Notes: generated by a model not told the origin, from the sequence alone. 64,000 nt of DNA from Coenobita brevimanus (GCA_032717465.1 CM064655.1:22531422-22595421), one strand, 5' to 3'; counted from the stretch's first letter, positions 46,811 to 58,569 are shown. Program-made: numbers and translations.

Positions 46811-48903
46811 CTGACGCCTGACGTCAGCAAGATCCGTGTCTAGTTTTCCCCGTTGCTCCCCCCAAAAGAAACCCGACAGCTCTGTCATCCGTGTTTTTAC
46901 AGTCGTATTTCAGTGGTGTCAAAAAATATAAAGATGAAAATCAAGAAGAGCAAAAAGGAATGAGTCTTTGTTACTACCAGGTAACTTTTGTCAAGAGGTC
47001 TGTGTGTTGGCTAAATTACTGTGCAACTTCAAATGGGGGACTCTGACATTCGAGCTTTCAAAATTAATTCAAGATGTCGGAGGAAGTTACATGAAATATC
47101 TTGAAAAAAAATCGTCTCCATTACTTTAATAAATAAAGTAAATAAATAAATAAATACGGAACTCAAAAACGAAGTATTTTTAAGTTATATATACGATGCT
47201 AAGGACAAAAAATTGTAATAAAAATCAAGAATAAACTACAAAAAAGAATAACTTTGATATCTAATGCTTCAGTTTATTTCTTATGTGGCCAAAGTGCACA
47301 AAATTTGAGAGCTCTTATTCCAGATGTTCCAATATAAATTACAAAATGCCACAGTAGGTAACTGAAAGTAAAAGTCATAAGAAACAAAAATTGACATCCA
47401 AGGTTTGAATATCGCTTTAATTAGGCCAACGTACATAAATTAAATGAAAAAACATATCAATTTTCGCCTGTTATGGAAAAAATTCAGAACATATGTTCTT
47501 TCAGTTTATTTATATTGACACCATACCAAGTAAACTTGACTGAATAATATGAGCAGAGCAAAAAATACATGTACAAACTCTGACACTTGTGGTATTAAAA
47601 TAATCCCCCAAATTAAAGATTAAGGAAGTCAGAGTCTAAGTGATGATTAACTCCTCAAGCCCCGGGAGGTCACTTACTCTAATATTTATCTCGCTTCTGC
47701 CAGACAATTTCTCTCAAGGCATCCTCTAGTGCTGAAGGGATTAATGTTGGATGTGTAGGCTTCATCTAACCCCTTCACTTTCCCCAGACTAAATAAAATC
47801 GTCTGAATGTAGCAAAAAATTAACCTTAAAAGAGTACATCATTATCGTGAAATGTTGAAAGAAACAGAACTTTAAGACTTGGGAATTTCATTATTTTTCC
47901 CTCAACCTTAAAATATAAAAATTGATGAAAAAATTTGAATGAAACAACTACATTCACTTTACCCCTACTCTGTAATCTACAATGAATGAGATTATAATAT
48001 TTTCCCTATGAAGCCAGAACAATCAATTAAAAGAGAGCAGAACGAAAAAAACAAATTGCTACAATAATGAGTATCAGTTTGTAATGATGTACGAAGCAAA
48101 AAGGAGAGAACAAACCAGTGAACTCTGACATCTGTGGTTTCACTCTCCTTTCCCACGATACCTCAAGTGTGTATAGCAATCTGCAGTAAACATGAAGACA
48201 CATAATATTGGTTGTGTTAAATGAAATAGGATAAATATTAATAGTTTTCTACGATAATGCCGTCAGCAGCGTGGCTGTCATTATCATCGTCATCATCGTA
48301 ATTATCACCTTTATCTCCATCCTGTTAATACTCATCCTCATCATTGTCATCATCCTCTTAATCATCATCATCATCATCATCATCATTATCATTCCAACCC
48401 GACCTCCCGCCTGAAAGCTGGATTGAGGTGAGATGCAGGAACACAGAAAAAGTTGTATAAATGAGAGCGAGCTAACAAAGTCCACGCCCAGCGGAAAAGA
48501 GTCACACAGTCATTCACACATCATTCAATCTTTCACAGTCCTGACCCCACCTCATAAGTAAAATCATATACAAGTGCATCTATAATTTCTTGCTTTCCTT
48601 ACAGATACACGTCACATACACCTGAGTCACTGCGTCGACTGCCAGTTATAAAAAGAGATGTGAAATCCTTGTCATGCGCCTCTCCATACTTCATTCACTT
48701 ATTCCTTGCCAAAATATGCAGACTCAACTTAAAATCATCAAGAAGACAAGTGAATCACTAAGCACAAAAATAAATAAATGAAAGAAATGACATCTATGAC
48801 ATCTGTAGCTTTAAAATTTTTTCTCCTGACGCCGAAGTGACATCAAAACAAAACAATTCGAACAAGGTAGGAATCCTCATTGCCGCAGTAATATATGAAG
48901 CAG
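46811..48903. repeat. degenerate AT-rich array anchored on ACTCTGACATCTGTGGT
   Basis: Diverged copies of CTCTGACATYTGTGGTTT recur at about 47040, 47391, 47577, 48122 and 48797, each preceded by A-rich AGCAAAAA/AGAAACAAA and followed by T/C-rich sequence. Spacings are about 351, 186, 545 and 675 bp. I infer an old tandem array, unit perhaps near 175-185 bp. No coding. Triplet ATC units at 48265-48390. Confidence 0.4.
47647..47744. mobile_element. very small MITE-like element, TIR ATTAAYYCCTYMAGC
   Basis: ATTAACTCCTCAAGC near the left end mirrors GCTGAAGGGATTAAT at the right (reverse complement ATTAATCCCTTCAGC). About 98 bp; related in sequence to the TTAACCCTTT elements. Confidence 0.4.
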
Positions 48904-49187
48904 TTAACCCTTTCATTCAGGTGACGTGTTTTACTGAATGACTCTCCCTGCTTCCAAACGATTTTTTTCAGTTTGGAAAAAGTTCTTGAAGTGGAGGGGT
49001 AATGGGAGGCTATATTTTTTTTTTTTACAATTATTAACTTTTTTCTTTTTTTCAAACCGACTGGAGTTTGATCGGTCGGAATTTCCCAAATTTACCTTTC
49101 CAGATAAAAAAAGCTTTAGTTAAATACATTAGTGTGGAGAGAGCGAGACTAAAACAGAAAATAAGTCACGGAATTGAAAGGGTGAAT
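48904..49187. mobile_element. MITE-like element, TIR TTAACCCTTTCATTC..GTGAC
   Basis: TTAACCCTTTCATTCAGGTG (48904) mirrors GTCACGGAATTGAAAGGGTG (49165-49184) over about 22 bp with one indel. About 284 bp, non-coding. Internal A/T homopolymers. A TTAA-like target is possible at the left end. Confidence 0.5.
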
Positions 49188-49312
49188 AAATACGAACGGC
49201 TTTAAAAATCCCCTCCCCCCCAACACGAACTAAATTAAAGGTGACATGGCTGGAAAATATAGACCAGGTAGTGTCCTAAATTAACCCAAACACCTGACAC
49301 CCCTGGCCTGAA

Positions 49313-50628
49313 TGTTAGGACTCCATATTATAATTACAAATCATAATAGATAAATAGATGAATAGATAGATAGTGAGACAGATAGAAGCAGGAAGTCAGA
49401 TGATGAGAAGGTATTGTGTCTGCGAGAATCGAGCAATGCTAAACATGCTTACACACTCTTAACTCAAGGAATGCTTTATAGGCACACGACAGCGCCTCGT
49501 GACCATACACACACATACACACATACGCACACACAGGCTTCTAGAACTTTCCAACCACAGTGTAACACACGTGACACGACCCCTGCTACACCAGAATTTA
49601 GGAAGCAGAGGCAGAAGGAAGCTAGCCATAGAACAGGCAGGTAGTAGGGAGAAAGGCTTAGCAACTTGGAAGAGAGAGAGAGAAAGCGAGACAGGGAGGT
49701 AGCTAGAGGGACTCTACTTGTACTTCACTCACGTGTGAGAGACTTTGTTAATATTCCAAGACAAATAAAAATAGTCCCATACTATTCTTTACCTCTCCTG
49801 TCATTGAATGGCAAAGGGAACCAAGATTTTCTACTTACAAAACTACTCAAGTATAACAGCCGCTTGTCCACAAGTTCAATATATATACGAAACTCCACTA
49901 CAAGTTTATACAAAGTTTATTTAAGACATTTGGTAGCAGCGAACGTATACAAATCTCGTCTTCGAATCAACAGTGAATTTCTACAAAAGCAGTCGACACT
50001 CTACAAGATTAGCTTCTGTTCTACAATGAAATCCTACAAAATACAAGCCCACGAGTGTACAATTGATTCTTCATTATGAAGAGTGAAAAAAAAAAAAACT
50101 CTCAACCAACAACTCACAACCAGCTCCTGACAGTTCTCACCAACCTCCCCTCCATCTCCACGATCATCATGCTGATGTAGAAGTGATCACACGACGCCTT
50201 GCCAGTAGTACTGATACAAGCAATCTTGCAATTTCTACGACGAACCAACGAACTACAACCATCTACAATCAACTACAAGTAACAACTCTACGAGTCGTCT
50301 GTATAATTTTCTACACGCACCTACAAGTAGCGGCAGTCTTCATCCCACAACGAGTAAATCACAAGAAAAAAGGACCGAGAATACATCAAGAAAGAAAAAC
50401 AAAACAAACAAACGAAGAGTGAGATACGACTCACAACTCACAACCACCAGGCCTCACCCTCCTCTCTCTGTTACATCCACCCAACCTCCACCGCTGACGC
50501 AGGAGTGAAGAGGTCAAGACAACGAAGCGAATACCAAGCCCATATTCACATCTCATCTTACTCACTCTTCTTCACTCAAGTTACTCAGCACTACTCATTT
50601 ACTCACCACAGCTACCAGTGTGAGAAGT
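49313..50628. repeat. left 1.3-kb terminal repeat of the outer element
   Basis: Begins TGTTAGGACTCCATATTATA and matches the right repeat through GTGTGAGAAGT. The last 14 bp present in the right repeat (ATGGAGTCCTAACA) are replaced by unrelated CGACGACACCATAC. No primer-binding site starting TGG follows. It contains short CA and GA patches but no domain-bearing frame. Confidence 0.9.
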
Positions 50629-51161
50629 CGACGACACCATACGTATCAACGTGTGTCCGACACCCCACAACACGTCAATCACCCCGTGAAGGACAACGCT
50701 ATCACCACGTGCAACACCACTCACACCATTCCCACCACGGTAAAAATTAGTGAGTTACATAGTTACTTCATTTATACGATACACAGTGATAGACAACACA
50801 TTTTGCACAAACATATAAAACGTGCTGTATAGTTACAACTTAAATTCATATACCTACTTCAATTATCTTCATAATTCAATCATTAAATACTTGCACCAAC
50901 AATAAATATTCAACACTGTATATATTCATTCATTTATTATAGCATTTATTTACTACCAACGAGTGTTACCATTTATACCTACATAAAATACGTGTTGCAT
51001 ACATACAGCTATACATTATTACATCTACAAAGTAATAAAGAAAATATACCTTCACAGTTACTCAGTGAACGATTAAAAGAACTGTATTAAACATTTATTA
51101 ATTAAAGCTACCTTGTGGAAACAGATAAATTAAGTTACAAGGAAAACCAGAAAAAAAAAAA

Positions 51162-51296
51162 ATGGCCAACACAAATGACGTTAGCAAGACTGAACAACTT
51201 GAACACAATCGTGAAGACAATGATTTCCACACAGTGCTGACACATATATTGCCCACGATAGGTACAAGTGAACAACAAGTCAGTGTATATAGTTAA
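51162..51296 (+). CDS. 44-codon hypothetical ORF inside the outer element
   Basis: ATG directly after an A-rich leader at 51162, stop TAA at 51294-51296. It encodes an acidic/polar peptide beginning MANTNDVSKTEQLEHN and ending near QQVSVYS. It is the first sensible ATG frame in the internal region, so it could be the stump of a gag-like gene. I recognise no domain and it may be chance. It ends about 290 bp before the BEL/Pao insertion, so that insertion did not truncate it. Confidence 0.3.
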   Translation: MANTNDVSKTEQLEHNREDNDFHTVLTHILPTIGTSEQQVSVYS

Positions 51297-51583
51297 TACT
51301 GTATATAGTGTATATATATTTTTTATATAAAATAACAAAATATGGGACTATATAATATCATTTTCAGTAACATCTGTGCAATATAAACTAAACCTTAAAA
51401 AAGGGTCCCTAAGGGAATTAGCCAGCAATTATGTAACCATGAACAACACCGAAAAAGCGTAGACAAACGAAGAAAAACAAACTATAGAAAATCAGTACAT
51501 ACAAAAAAAAAAAAAGAAAGAAAGAAAGAAAGAAAATAGAAAGAAATAAGGTAAGATCACATAACAAACAAATGAAAATAAGT

Positions 51584-51588
51584 GTAAG
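51584..51588. repeat. BEL/Pao target site duplication (left copy, GTAAG)
   Basis: GTAAG immediately before the left LTR; the identical GTAAG follows the right LTR at 59507-59511. Confidence 0.9.
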
Positions 51589-52500
51589 TGTGAAAAATGT
51601 TGAGTAATTCTAGTAAACAAATCGGGGCCCTCTTTCTGGGCACCAAAATGTGAGAAATGTTTAATGTATCCAAGTCGGTATCCCTGCCGGGACACCGCTA
51701 TGCAAGAATTTTCTCGGTACACAACTCGTAGGTCGTTACCTTCCCTAAAGTTGTCTAAGTAAATCAAACAAGTCTCATAGAGTTAGGTGAAACGTAATTA
51801 AATTTAACTCACCTACAATACTATCTTCTAATCTATCTCTTCGCTAATCCCCCCTTGAATTGGCCAATTCGTAAAGGTTACTTAGCTATATGAAGAGGGA
51901 GTGATTGTTAACCGATGACGATGAGGCTGCTTGGTATAGTTGCTTGGGAAAGCAAGAGTCCTTATGGTGTGTATGTACAACCTTGCTAACTCCACGAGAG
52001 CTAGGAGCAGAGTGAGAACGCGGCAAGCCCCAACACTTTCATTGCATTGTGGGTTGCCAACTCTTATTTAATTACAGTACTAAATACAGTTAAATTACAT
52101 CATAATATGTACAGGGCAAATCTAACAAATTAATCTAGTTCCACTTAAACTAAAGTTAGACCAAATATTCCCTTTAACTATGTAAATATGTTAATTCCAC
52201 ATCTGCCTTAACAGAGGAATCTTTCCCTGCTTGCCGCATCACCTATCGCGCAGACGCAGCTTAGGTCAGTGGAAAATACCACATAATTACATGTTTTTAC
52301 AATGCATAGTTGTCCACGGGGGTTAAATGCAGTAGCATTTAATTTATCAATAACAAGGAATTATTAAAGAGAACGTCGTTTCTGGGTTATTAAAACCACT
52401 TGAATAATTAACAACAGTCTCTACATCCTCTGCCTTTAACCAGGGATAACTATGATAAATTTAGAGAGCGCAACTGCTCTGGGGGAAAATATTTCCCACA
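51589..52500 (-). repeat. BEL/Pao 3' LTR
   Basis: 912 bp. On the plus strand it starts TGTGAAAAATG and ends ATTTCCCACA, so the ends form a short inverted repeat TGTGRRAAAT. The adjoining plus-strand sequence GTTTTGGGGCCGGCGG lies where a polypurine tract is expected and is not a clear one. Confidence 0.95.
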
Positions 52501-52532
52501 GTTTTGGGGCCGGCGGAAAATGATACATTGTA

Positions 52533-53297
52533 TCATGTAATATGACCCTTAGCCAAGAGTTCCCTCCATAGTTCTTGAGAACCCTGTGCTGCGGCCCTAC
52601 TAGGTCGCGCCTCTTGACCCGTTTGATCTTCATCATTCTCTGAATCCGGAGTGGCTGCTAACTCAAGGGGTACCAGTTTATCAATAGTTTTTATACTGGT
52701 ATGTCCCCTGCATTTTATTTTTACGAGTCTCAGCACCCCTTCAGAATCTGGGTGTGTGGAGATCACTTTAGCTAATGGCCACTGGGATCTTGGCTGTTCA
52801 GTCTTCACTAAGACCACATCTCCTATGTTAATAACTGATTTGTTGCTGGCAGCTTGAGCTCCATAAAACCTCTCGTGTAGGCTCAAAAGATACTCTTCGC
52901 TCCAATGTCTATTCCATGTATCCAGCACCCTTTTCAGACGTTGATATCCCTCCCGAAGGTGTTGTCCTAAATCATTAGTTTCTATGTTAGGATCATCAAC
53001 TTCTTCCTGGATATCCACACAAGGCATCGGATGGAGCTTCCTGCCATGTAACATGTGAGCCGGTGTTAAGGCCTCTAGCGAGTCGCTAGTGTCATCTTGA
53101 TAAGTCAGAGGTCTATTATTAATCCTGGCTTCAATTTCAGTTATTACTGTTCTTAAATCTTCTCTCGTGATCTTAGTTCTATGTAATGTTTTCCTCAGGC
53201 AGTTCTTGACAATACCAATCATTCTTTCGGTAAATCCATTTTGCCATGGAGCTCTTGGAGCTGTGAACTGCCAAATACAATTTCGGATTCCCAGCGC
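52533..53297 (-). pseudogene. BEL/Pao integrase C-terminal part and DUF5641-like tail
   Basis: Open from just after an in-frame TAG (53298-53300). Begins ALGIRNCIWQF and contains APWQNGFTERMIG, which holds the conserved Glu of the integrase D,D,E core (GFTER). INNRPLTY, TPAHMLHGR, RLKRVLDTWNRHWSEEYL and GDVVLVKTEQPRSQWPLAKV follow, the C-terminal domain found in BEL/Pao pol. It ends at 52533 close to the 3' LTR. Same frame as the preceding integrase fragment, from which it is separated only by the stop. Confidence 0.92.
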
Positions 53298-53915
53298 CTA
53301 CTTAACCTTTGGGTCTTTCATTATGTTCAACAGTAAGGGTGATGCTCCAACGAAATTAGTTCCGTTGTCGCTTATTAACTTACCAGGACAAGACTTTCTA
53401 GCGGCATATCTGTGAAAGACATTGAGGAATGTCTCTGAGCTTAGGTCTTCCGCTAGTTCTAGATGGACTGCCCTTGTGTAGGCACAAGTAAATAAACAAA
53501 TGTAAACTTTATGGGGAGTTTCCTCACCCGTAACAGTTATAGCCCCTGTGTAGTCCACTCCTGTTATATGGAAGGGCCGACTTATGTTCACCCTATCCTT
53601 CGGTAGGGCTGGTGGTCCTGGGTAGATATAAGGTCGCTGCTCATACCTCCTACAGATGATGCAGTTTTTGAGATATTTTTTAATAACCTGTCTACCCTTA
53701 GGAATCCAGTACCTTTCCCGAATCTGGGCTAAGGTCTGCGGTACACCTCCATGGAGAGTGGAATCATGGGCTTCCTTTATAATAAGTTGTACAAAGCATC
53801 CACTCTTAGGTAATAAAATGGGATGTTTGGTTTGGATGGGCAAGTCAGCCTTTACCAATCGGCCTCGACATCTTATCAGACCCTTTCCGTCTAAGAACAA
53901 GCCTAAATTCTTCAT
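53298..53915 (-). pseudogene. BEL/Pao integrase, zinc-binding and core part
   Basis: Inserts the cDNA into host DNA. Visible: the H2C2 zinc-binding region (EAHDSTLHGG ... CIICRRYEQ) and the core with catalytic Asp in GVDYTGAI and second Asp in SDNGTNFVGA. An in-frame TAG (53298-53300) cuts the reading frame before the third catalytic residue; the same frame continues downstream. The Met at 53915 is internal to pol, not a native start. Confidence 0.93.
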
Positions 53916-54373
53916 CAGCTTATTCCCTTTTCCAGTGTCTTGGCCTAAAAAGTTTATATATTTCCCCGTAAGAATTTCTTTGTACTCTTTTCAGCCAGTA
54001 TTCTAGGGGATCTAATTTCTGAAACCCCACCTTTTTATTCAAAAATTCAACAACCAATTTAGTAGTATTTAGAAGTTGTCTTATTGATGAGAATCGGCTG
54101 ATGTCAATTACTTCTGGCTCAGGTACTACAGGATCCAAGTTCACTACACTAACCTCGGCAATACTGTACTGTTTCTGTTCAGGCCAATCCTTAGTGAGTA
54201 ACCATTTAGGACCTTTTAAACCACAAGTTATCTTTGATCAGTCTCCTTACGGTCGAACCTCTCGAGAGCAGATCAGCTGGATTTTGTTTGGAGGACACAT
54301 GCATGAATTTAAATTTGGAAGACAGCTCTTTAATAGTCTTCACTCTATTACGGACGAAAGGAATTTTGCTGTC
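53916..54373 (-). pseudogene. BEL/Pao pol linker between RNase H and integrase
   Basis: Contains a frame (54144-53920) reading LDPVVPEPEVIDISRFSS and LDPLEYWLKRVQRN, the connector typical of BEL/Pao pol ahead of the integrase zinc domain. Frame breaks occur on both sides (near 54374 and 53916). Confidence 0.75.
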
Positions 54374-55207
54374 TTACTTCCCTATCCAGTAAAGACAAAT
54401 CTCACTGTCAGTCCATATGTAAATATCCTCAAACTGAGTATCAAGAGTAGTGGTTATATACCTGGCCAATTTAGTTCCTACTTCTATGGAAGCCAATTCC
54501 ATTTGAGGTAGGGTTCTTTCTTTAATTGGCGCAACTCTGGACATTATAATCTTACTATCCTCTCCTGTTGCACAATAAGCTACTGCTCCATAGGCCCTTT
54601 GAGAAGCATCACAAAATATGTGTAAGTGCGACTTCTCATTACTGTTTATTTTCCTGGGAATACATATGCTTGATGTAGTTTCAAACTCCTTTCTAATCTG
54701 TTCCCATTGTTCCACATATGTCTCACCTAATTCAGTGTCCCAGTCTAACTTTTCTCGCCAAGCCTCCTGTACTAAACATTTGCCCCTAATAACTATAGGA
54801 CTGACAAATCCTAATGGGTCAAATAGCTTGGAAACCTGACTTAACAAGGACCTCTTGGTGAGAGTGAAATCAGAGAACTTAATTGGTTTCAAACTTATTA
54901 CATCAGCTGTTGTATCCCAGTTAAGACCTAACACATTTTGAGTTTTGGGAATGTCAAAATCTGGATAGTCCTCTTGTATTTTATTCCTCAAAAGCGGTGA
55001 ATTTGTATTCCAGCTCTGTAACGGCAAATTTGCCTTCCCACATTCGGAATTGGCTACTTCATAAGCCTTCAAAGCTTCCGATTCTGTGTCAGCAACACCT
55101 TGCAAATAATCCATATAAAAAGCCTGCCCTATTTCTGGACATTTGGCATTTTCAAAATGATGCTTTAAAGTGTTGCAAAGTAGGAAAAGGACTAGCGCAA
55201 GAGCCAA
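54374..55207 (-). pseudogene. BEL/Pao reverse transcriptase C-terminal part and RNase H
   Basis: 277 codons. Starts in the RT palm. Motif C is FYMDYLQG at about 55106-55117, where BEL/Pao enzymes have YVDD, so one catalytic Asp reads Tyr. Next come LLSQVSKLFDPLGFVSPIVI, the Pao A17-family signature, and the RNase H start HIFCDASQRAYGAVAY with the later WTDSE. The frame stops at 54374, inside RNase H. The first Met is internal; the upstream RT lies in other frames. Confidence 0.93.
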
Positions 55208-55969
55208 AGAGCACCGATCGGAAACAGTAAGTTTTCAATGGACTATCCTCATTTTGAGGATCATGAGGCCAGAGGAATTTTGTAAATTTCCTATCCTCAT
55301 CTCTCAGTCCTATTCTTGAGAAAAGCCTTACTAATGTCTGCTGTGTAAGCGTAAGGTTTCTCTCTAAATCTTAGTAACACATTCCCTAACTTCTCTGTTA
55401 GTGTAGGTCCAGAGTATAGACAATCGTTCAAGCTAGCTGATCCCTTGGACGCTTTACTACTACAGTTGAATACTATCCTTATGGGAGTGGTTACTGAATC
55501 CTTGCTTACAGCATGATGTGGTAAGTAGTGTCCTTCTTTGTGGTTAACAGGGTATTATACCTCTTCTATAAATTTATTCTTCAATTGATCCCTTATAATT
55601 TTATCATATAGGATCAGATGTTCTGGTTTATCTCTCAACTTTCTTAGAAGAGAATTTAACTGAGCTTTAGCTGCTTGGTAATTTGTTGGTAACTCTGAAT
55701 GGTTTAGTTTCCATGGTAATCCTACCGATTACTGTCCATCCTTAAACTCCACAGACTGATTATACAAATCCAAAGTTATTTTATCTTCAGGGGTTGGTTC
55801 CTCAGAGTGTATACCTACAATGTCTAGGTCCCACAGTTAGTGTACAGGTTCAATGTTTTCATCCAACAAGTCATTTATCTGAGTAGGTTCTAATTCTGCA
55901 CCTATTCTAGCTACCATCAATGACTGTGTGGGGGTAACAAAGACTGAGTCTACTAGTTTGGCCTCTCCT
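55208..55969 (-). pseudogene. BEL/Pao reverse transcriptase N-terminal part (heavily interrupted)
   Basis: Broken minus-strand frames show HYLPHHAV, IRIVFNCSSKASKG and YTADISKAF, the last being motif A with its catalytic Asp, plus a pre-motif-C segment near 55210. Several stops and frame changes lie between them, more than in the flanking domains. No complete RT can be read. Confidence 0.85.
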
Positions 55970-56587
55970 TTAACTTATTTTTGGAAAAGGCAACTGACCC
56001 ATAATAAGGTTACCTCCTGGACTCTTGAACAACTGTACCTTATTCCTTTTGAAAGTCCTATGTAGGAATCTTCCACAATAATCAGAACCAATTATCATTT
56101 TTATGGGACCCACAGTATCTGATTCAACATTCTGTTTAGCCAACTTTATCCCTGAGCTTTGTAGATGATCAGAGGTTTCCTTCAATCCCTTTATGTATAT
56201 ACTTGTCTCCATAGAATCAAGCACAGCTGCTGTTATACGGCATTTATATCTGCCTAATTGTATTACAGGTTTAACTAAATCAAAAGACTGAGCCTTCCTA
56301 GTTGTCAAGAATCCTGTAATGGCTAGATTTACCTTGCCGATAACTGGTAACTTTAATTTCTCCACAATGTCTGCAGAAATGAAAGTTTTCTGAGCACCCG
56401 TATCAAACAGGGTACATACCAATTGGTTTCTATTCTCAAACAATACTTTCACATCTGCTGTTGGTACTGCAGCTGGCATTACTAATGGAGCATTCCCTTT
56501 TGCAATTGTCATATTGACGCTTGCAGGTTTAGGAACCTCAATTTTCATCCTAGGGCATAAAGCACTATGATGATGATCCTTTTGCAT
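55970..56587 (-). pseudogene. BEL/Pao aspartic protease region (DUF1758-like)
   Basis: 205 codons. After the end of a zinc-knuckle (HHHSALCPR) it reads a protease domain with active-site LFDTGAQKTFIS, then KLKLPVIGKVNLAITGF. The retroviral-type aspartic protease cleaves the gag-pol polyprotein. The frame ends at 55970 in the inter-domain region before RT. Confidence 0.9.
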
Positions 56588-56760
56588 TTAAAGCAGAGTT
56601 AATTTAGTCTTACAGTCCGCGGCAGCATGTTCGGAGTTCATACAGATTATACAACACCCCAGTTCCTGAAGCTTCCCTACTCTAGAAGCATAATCAGGGT
56701 ACTGTTGACAAGATACACTGGAATGTTGCTCACCACAAAAGACACAAACTTTCCTCTCTC
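56588..56760 (-). pseudogene. gag zinc-knuckle segment of BEL/Pao
   Basis: The minus strand reads two CCHC-type knuckles, CVFCGEQHSSVSC and CIICMNSEHAAADC, in a frame different from the gag frame upstream. A third knuckle is split by a one-base shift at the junction to the protease frame near 56587. Such knuckles bind element RNA in the capsid. Confidence 0.85.
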
Positions 56761-57828
56761 TTACCATGGAAGGTTTTTATTTCCCTTAATATCCTCAGCA
56801 TGTCTATTCCTTATCTTTAATACTTTATCCTCGGCCTTTGTGGAGCTAAGGAAAGTACCTATCTCTTCTTTAGGCATATACCTAGTCTTCTGTGACTTAA
56901 CTTTCCCAATCAGTTGGTTAGTGGGTTTTTTCTTTACTTCAGTCTTCTGTTTGACCTCAGTAGTGTTTAATGTTCCTTGCAAATGTTTACAGAGTTGCAT
57001 CAAGCCTTCCTCTATCTCTTCACAGGAGAAATTATCATTCTGGTACCTACCATACAAAGCATCCTTGGTTTTCGGTGGTAGCTTTAAGGATACAATTCTT
57101 GAAAGCACCCAATCTGATGTCTTAATATCTTCGTAAGTACCTAAGGCCCTTAATTTACAACTTATTGCAATTCTAAATTTTTGCAAGGAATCAAAATCGT
57201 GCCTAGGCGTGGGTAATTCTATTAAAGCCTTTACTAAATGATTTATAATTTGTTCCCTGTCTTCGTAATTTTGTCTAAGGATGGTCAAAGCCACTTCATA
57301 GTTATTTTCTTCTACTGGTAATTCTTTTATCAGTTGATATGGTGTTCCCTTGACCTGTCCTAACAAATACGTAAGTTTGGTGACTTTAGGGAGATCTGTT
57401 CTATCGTGTACCAAATATTTGAACTGATCCCAGAAAGATTTCCAGTTCTGTTCTCCATCAAATTCCGGAAGCGTTATTTGTGGTAAAACAGTTCTACTCT
57501 GCTGTGCCACAACTTGTGTTTCCCCGGCAGTGTCAGCTAATTCTGACTCTAGTGTCTTTACTACAGTTAAGTATTCTTCTAATTTGTCTTCAAACTTCGT
57601 AGTTTCTGACTCTAAGAGTTCCTTATTCTCAGCTTTTACTATAGCCGCTTCTAAAGTTAAGTAACTCTCTTCGTACTTACTCCATCGATCTTTCAGAATA
57701 TTTAGGAGACTATTTATTCACTCCTTGGACAGAAGTATTTGGTCCAACGACTGGGTACAATCATTTATGGCTCTAGTTACCCATCCTGCCTTACTACTAG
57801 AAGATCTTTGCAATAAAGAAACAGACAT
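56761..57828 (-). pseudogene. BEL/Pao gag (DUF1759-like) with in-frame stop
   Basis: Starts at an ATG at 57826-57828 (MSVSLLQRSSSSKAGWVTRA), the first ATG downstream of the LTR in the gag frame. An in-frame TGA at 57718-57720 ends it after 36 codons. The same frame is then open for the conserved part, from an internal Met at 57510: LPEFDGEQNWKSFWDQF, YLLGQVKGTPYQLI, LRQNYEDREQIINHLVKAL. These are hallmarks of the DUF1759 gag of Pao-type elements. It stops at 56761, before the zinc knuckles, after a further shift. Confidence 0.92.
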
Positions 57829-58569
57829 GTTGACGGAGTTCTAATTTAATAATTTAATTATGAATTCCAACCACAATTTTACCTCAACTTAGTAATGATT
57901 TGATTATTTTAAATTTTGAAGAGGGTAGGGATTAAGTCCTCATTGTGCAAATTATCCCCTCTCCCAATTTCGTAATATTCATTACAGCTCAGCTAATTAT
58001 TTAGTTTAATTTTGAGGAGTGTAGGGATTAGGTCTATAATTTCAACCTATTCCCCAGGGTTATTAAACCTCTAGGGTTTTATTTCATCCCCACACTCAAT
58101 TGCCAAAACACCCACATTCCTCGAGCTCAGAATTAATTACCTCAATACTCCACAGGCCCACCCATAGCTTGTACAGCATAGAACTCTCCTTTCTTATCTT
58201 CTACATAACTTATAAATTTCTACAGAACCGCTTCCCTATCATGATGGTTCCAATGTATACCATCAGATTTCAACATTGCTTGGAAGGGCTTGGCATTAAA
58301 ATGTATGAAATCCCTTCCCTTCCTGATCCGTTGCAACTTTCGGTTCACAGCTCTGCTAATTAATTTATATGTTCCATAACAAACTGGAGAGCCATATGGC
58401 AGGTTCCTTGGCTCGAGGAAGGTTATGGCTACTGAGGATTTACAAGAGCCCTCTATGGCTCCTACCACTGCTAAAATATTCTCCACTACTTCATTGCAAC
58501 CGAACGTAGTAGTAGCTATGCCCATTAAAAGCAACTTTAAACACATTCAGCGCTCCGGCACACATCGGT

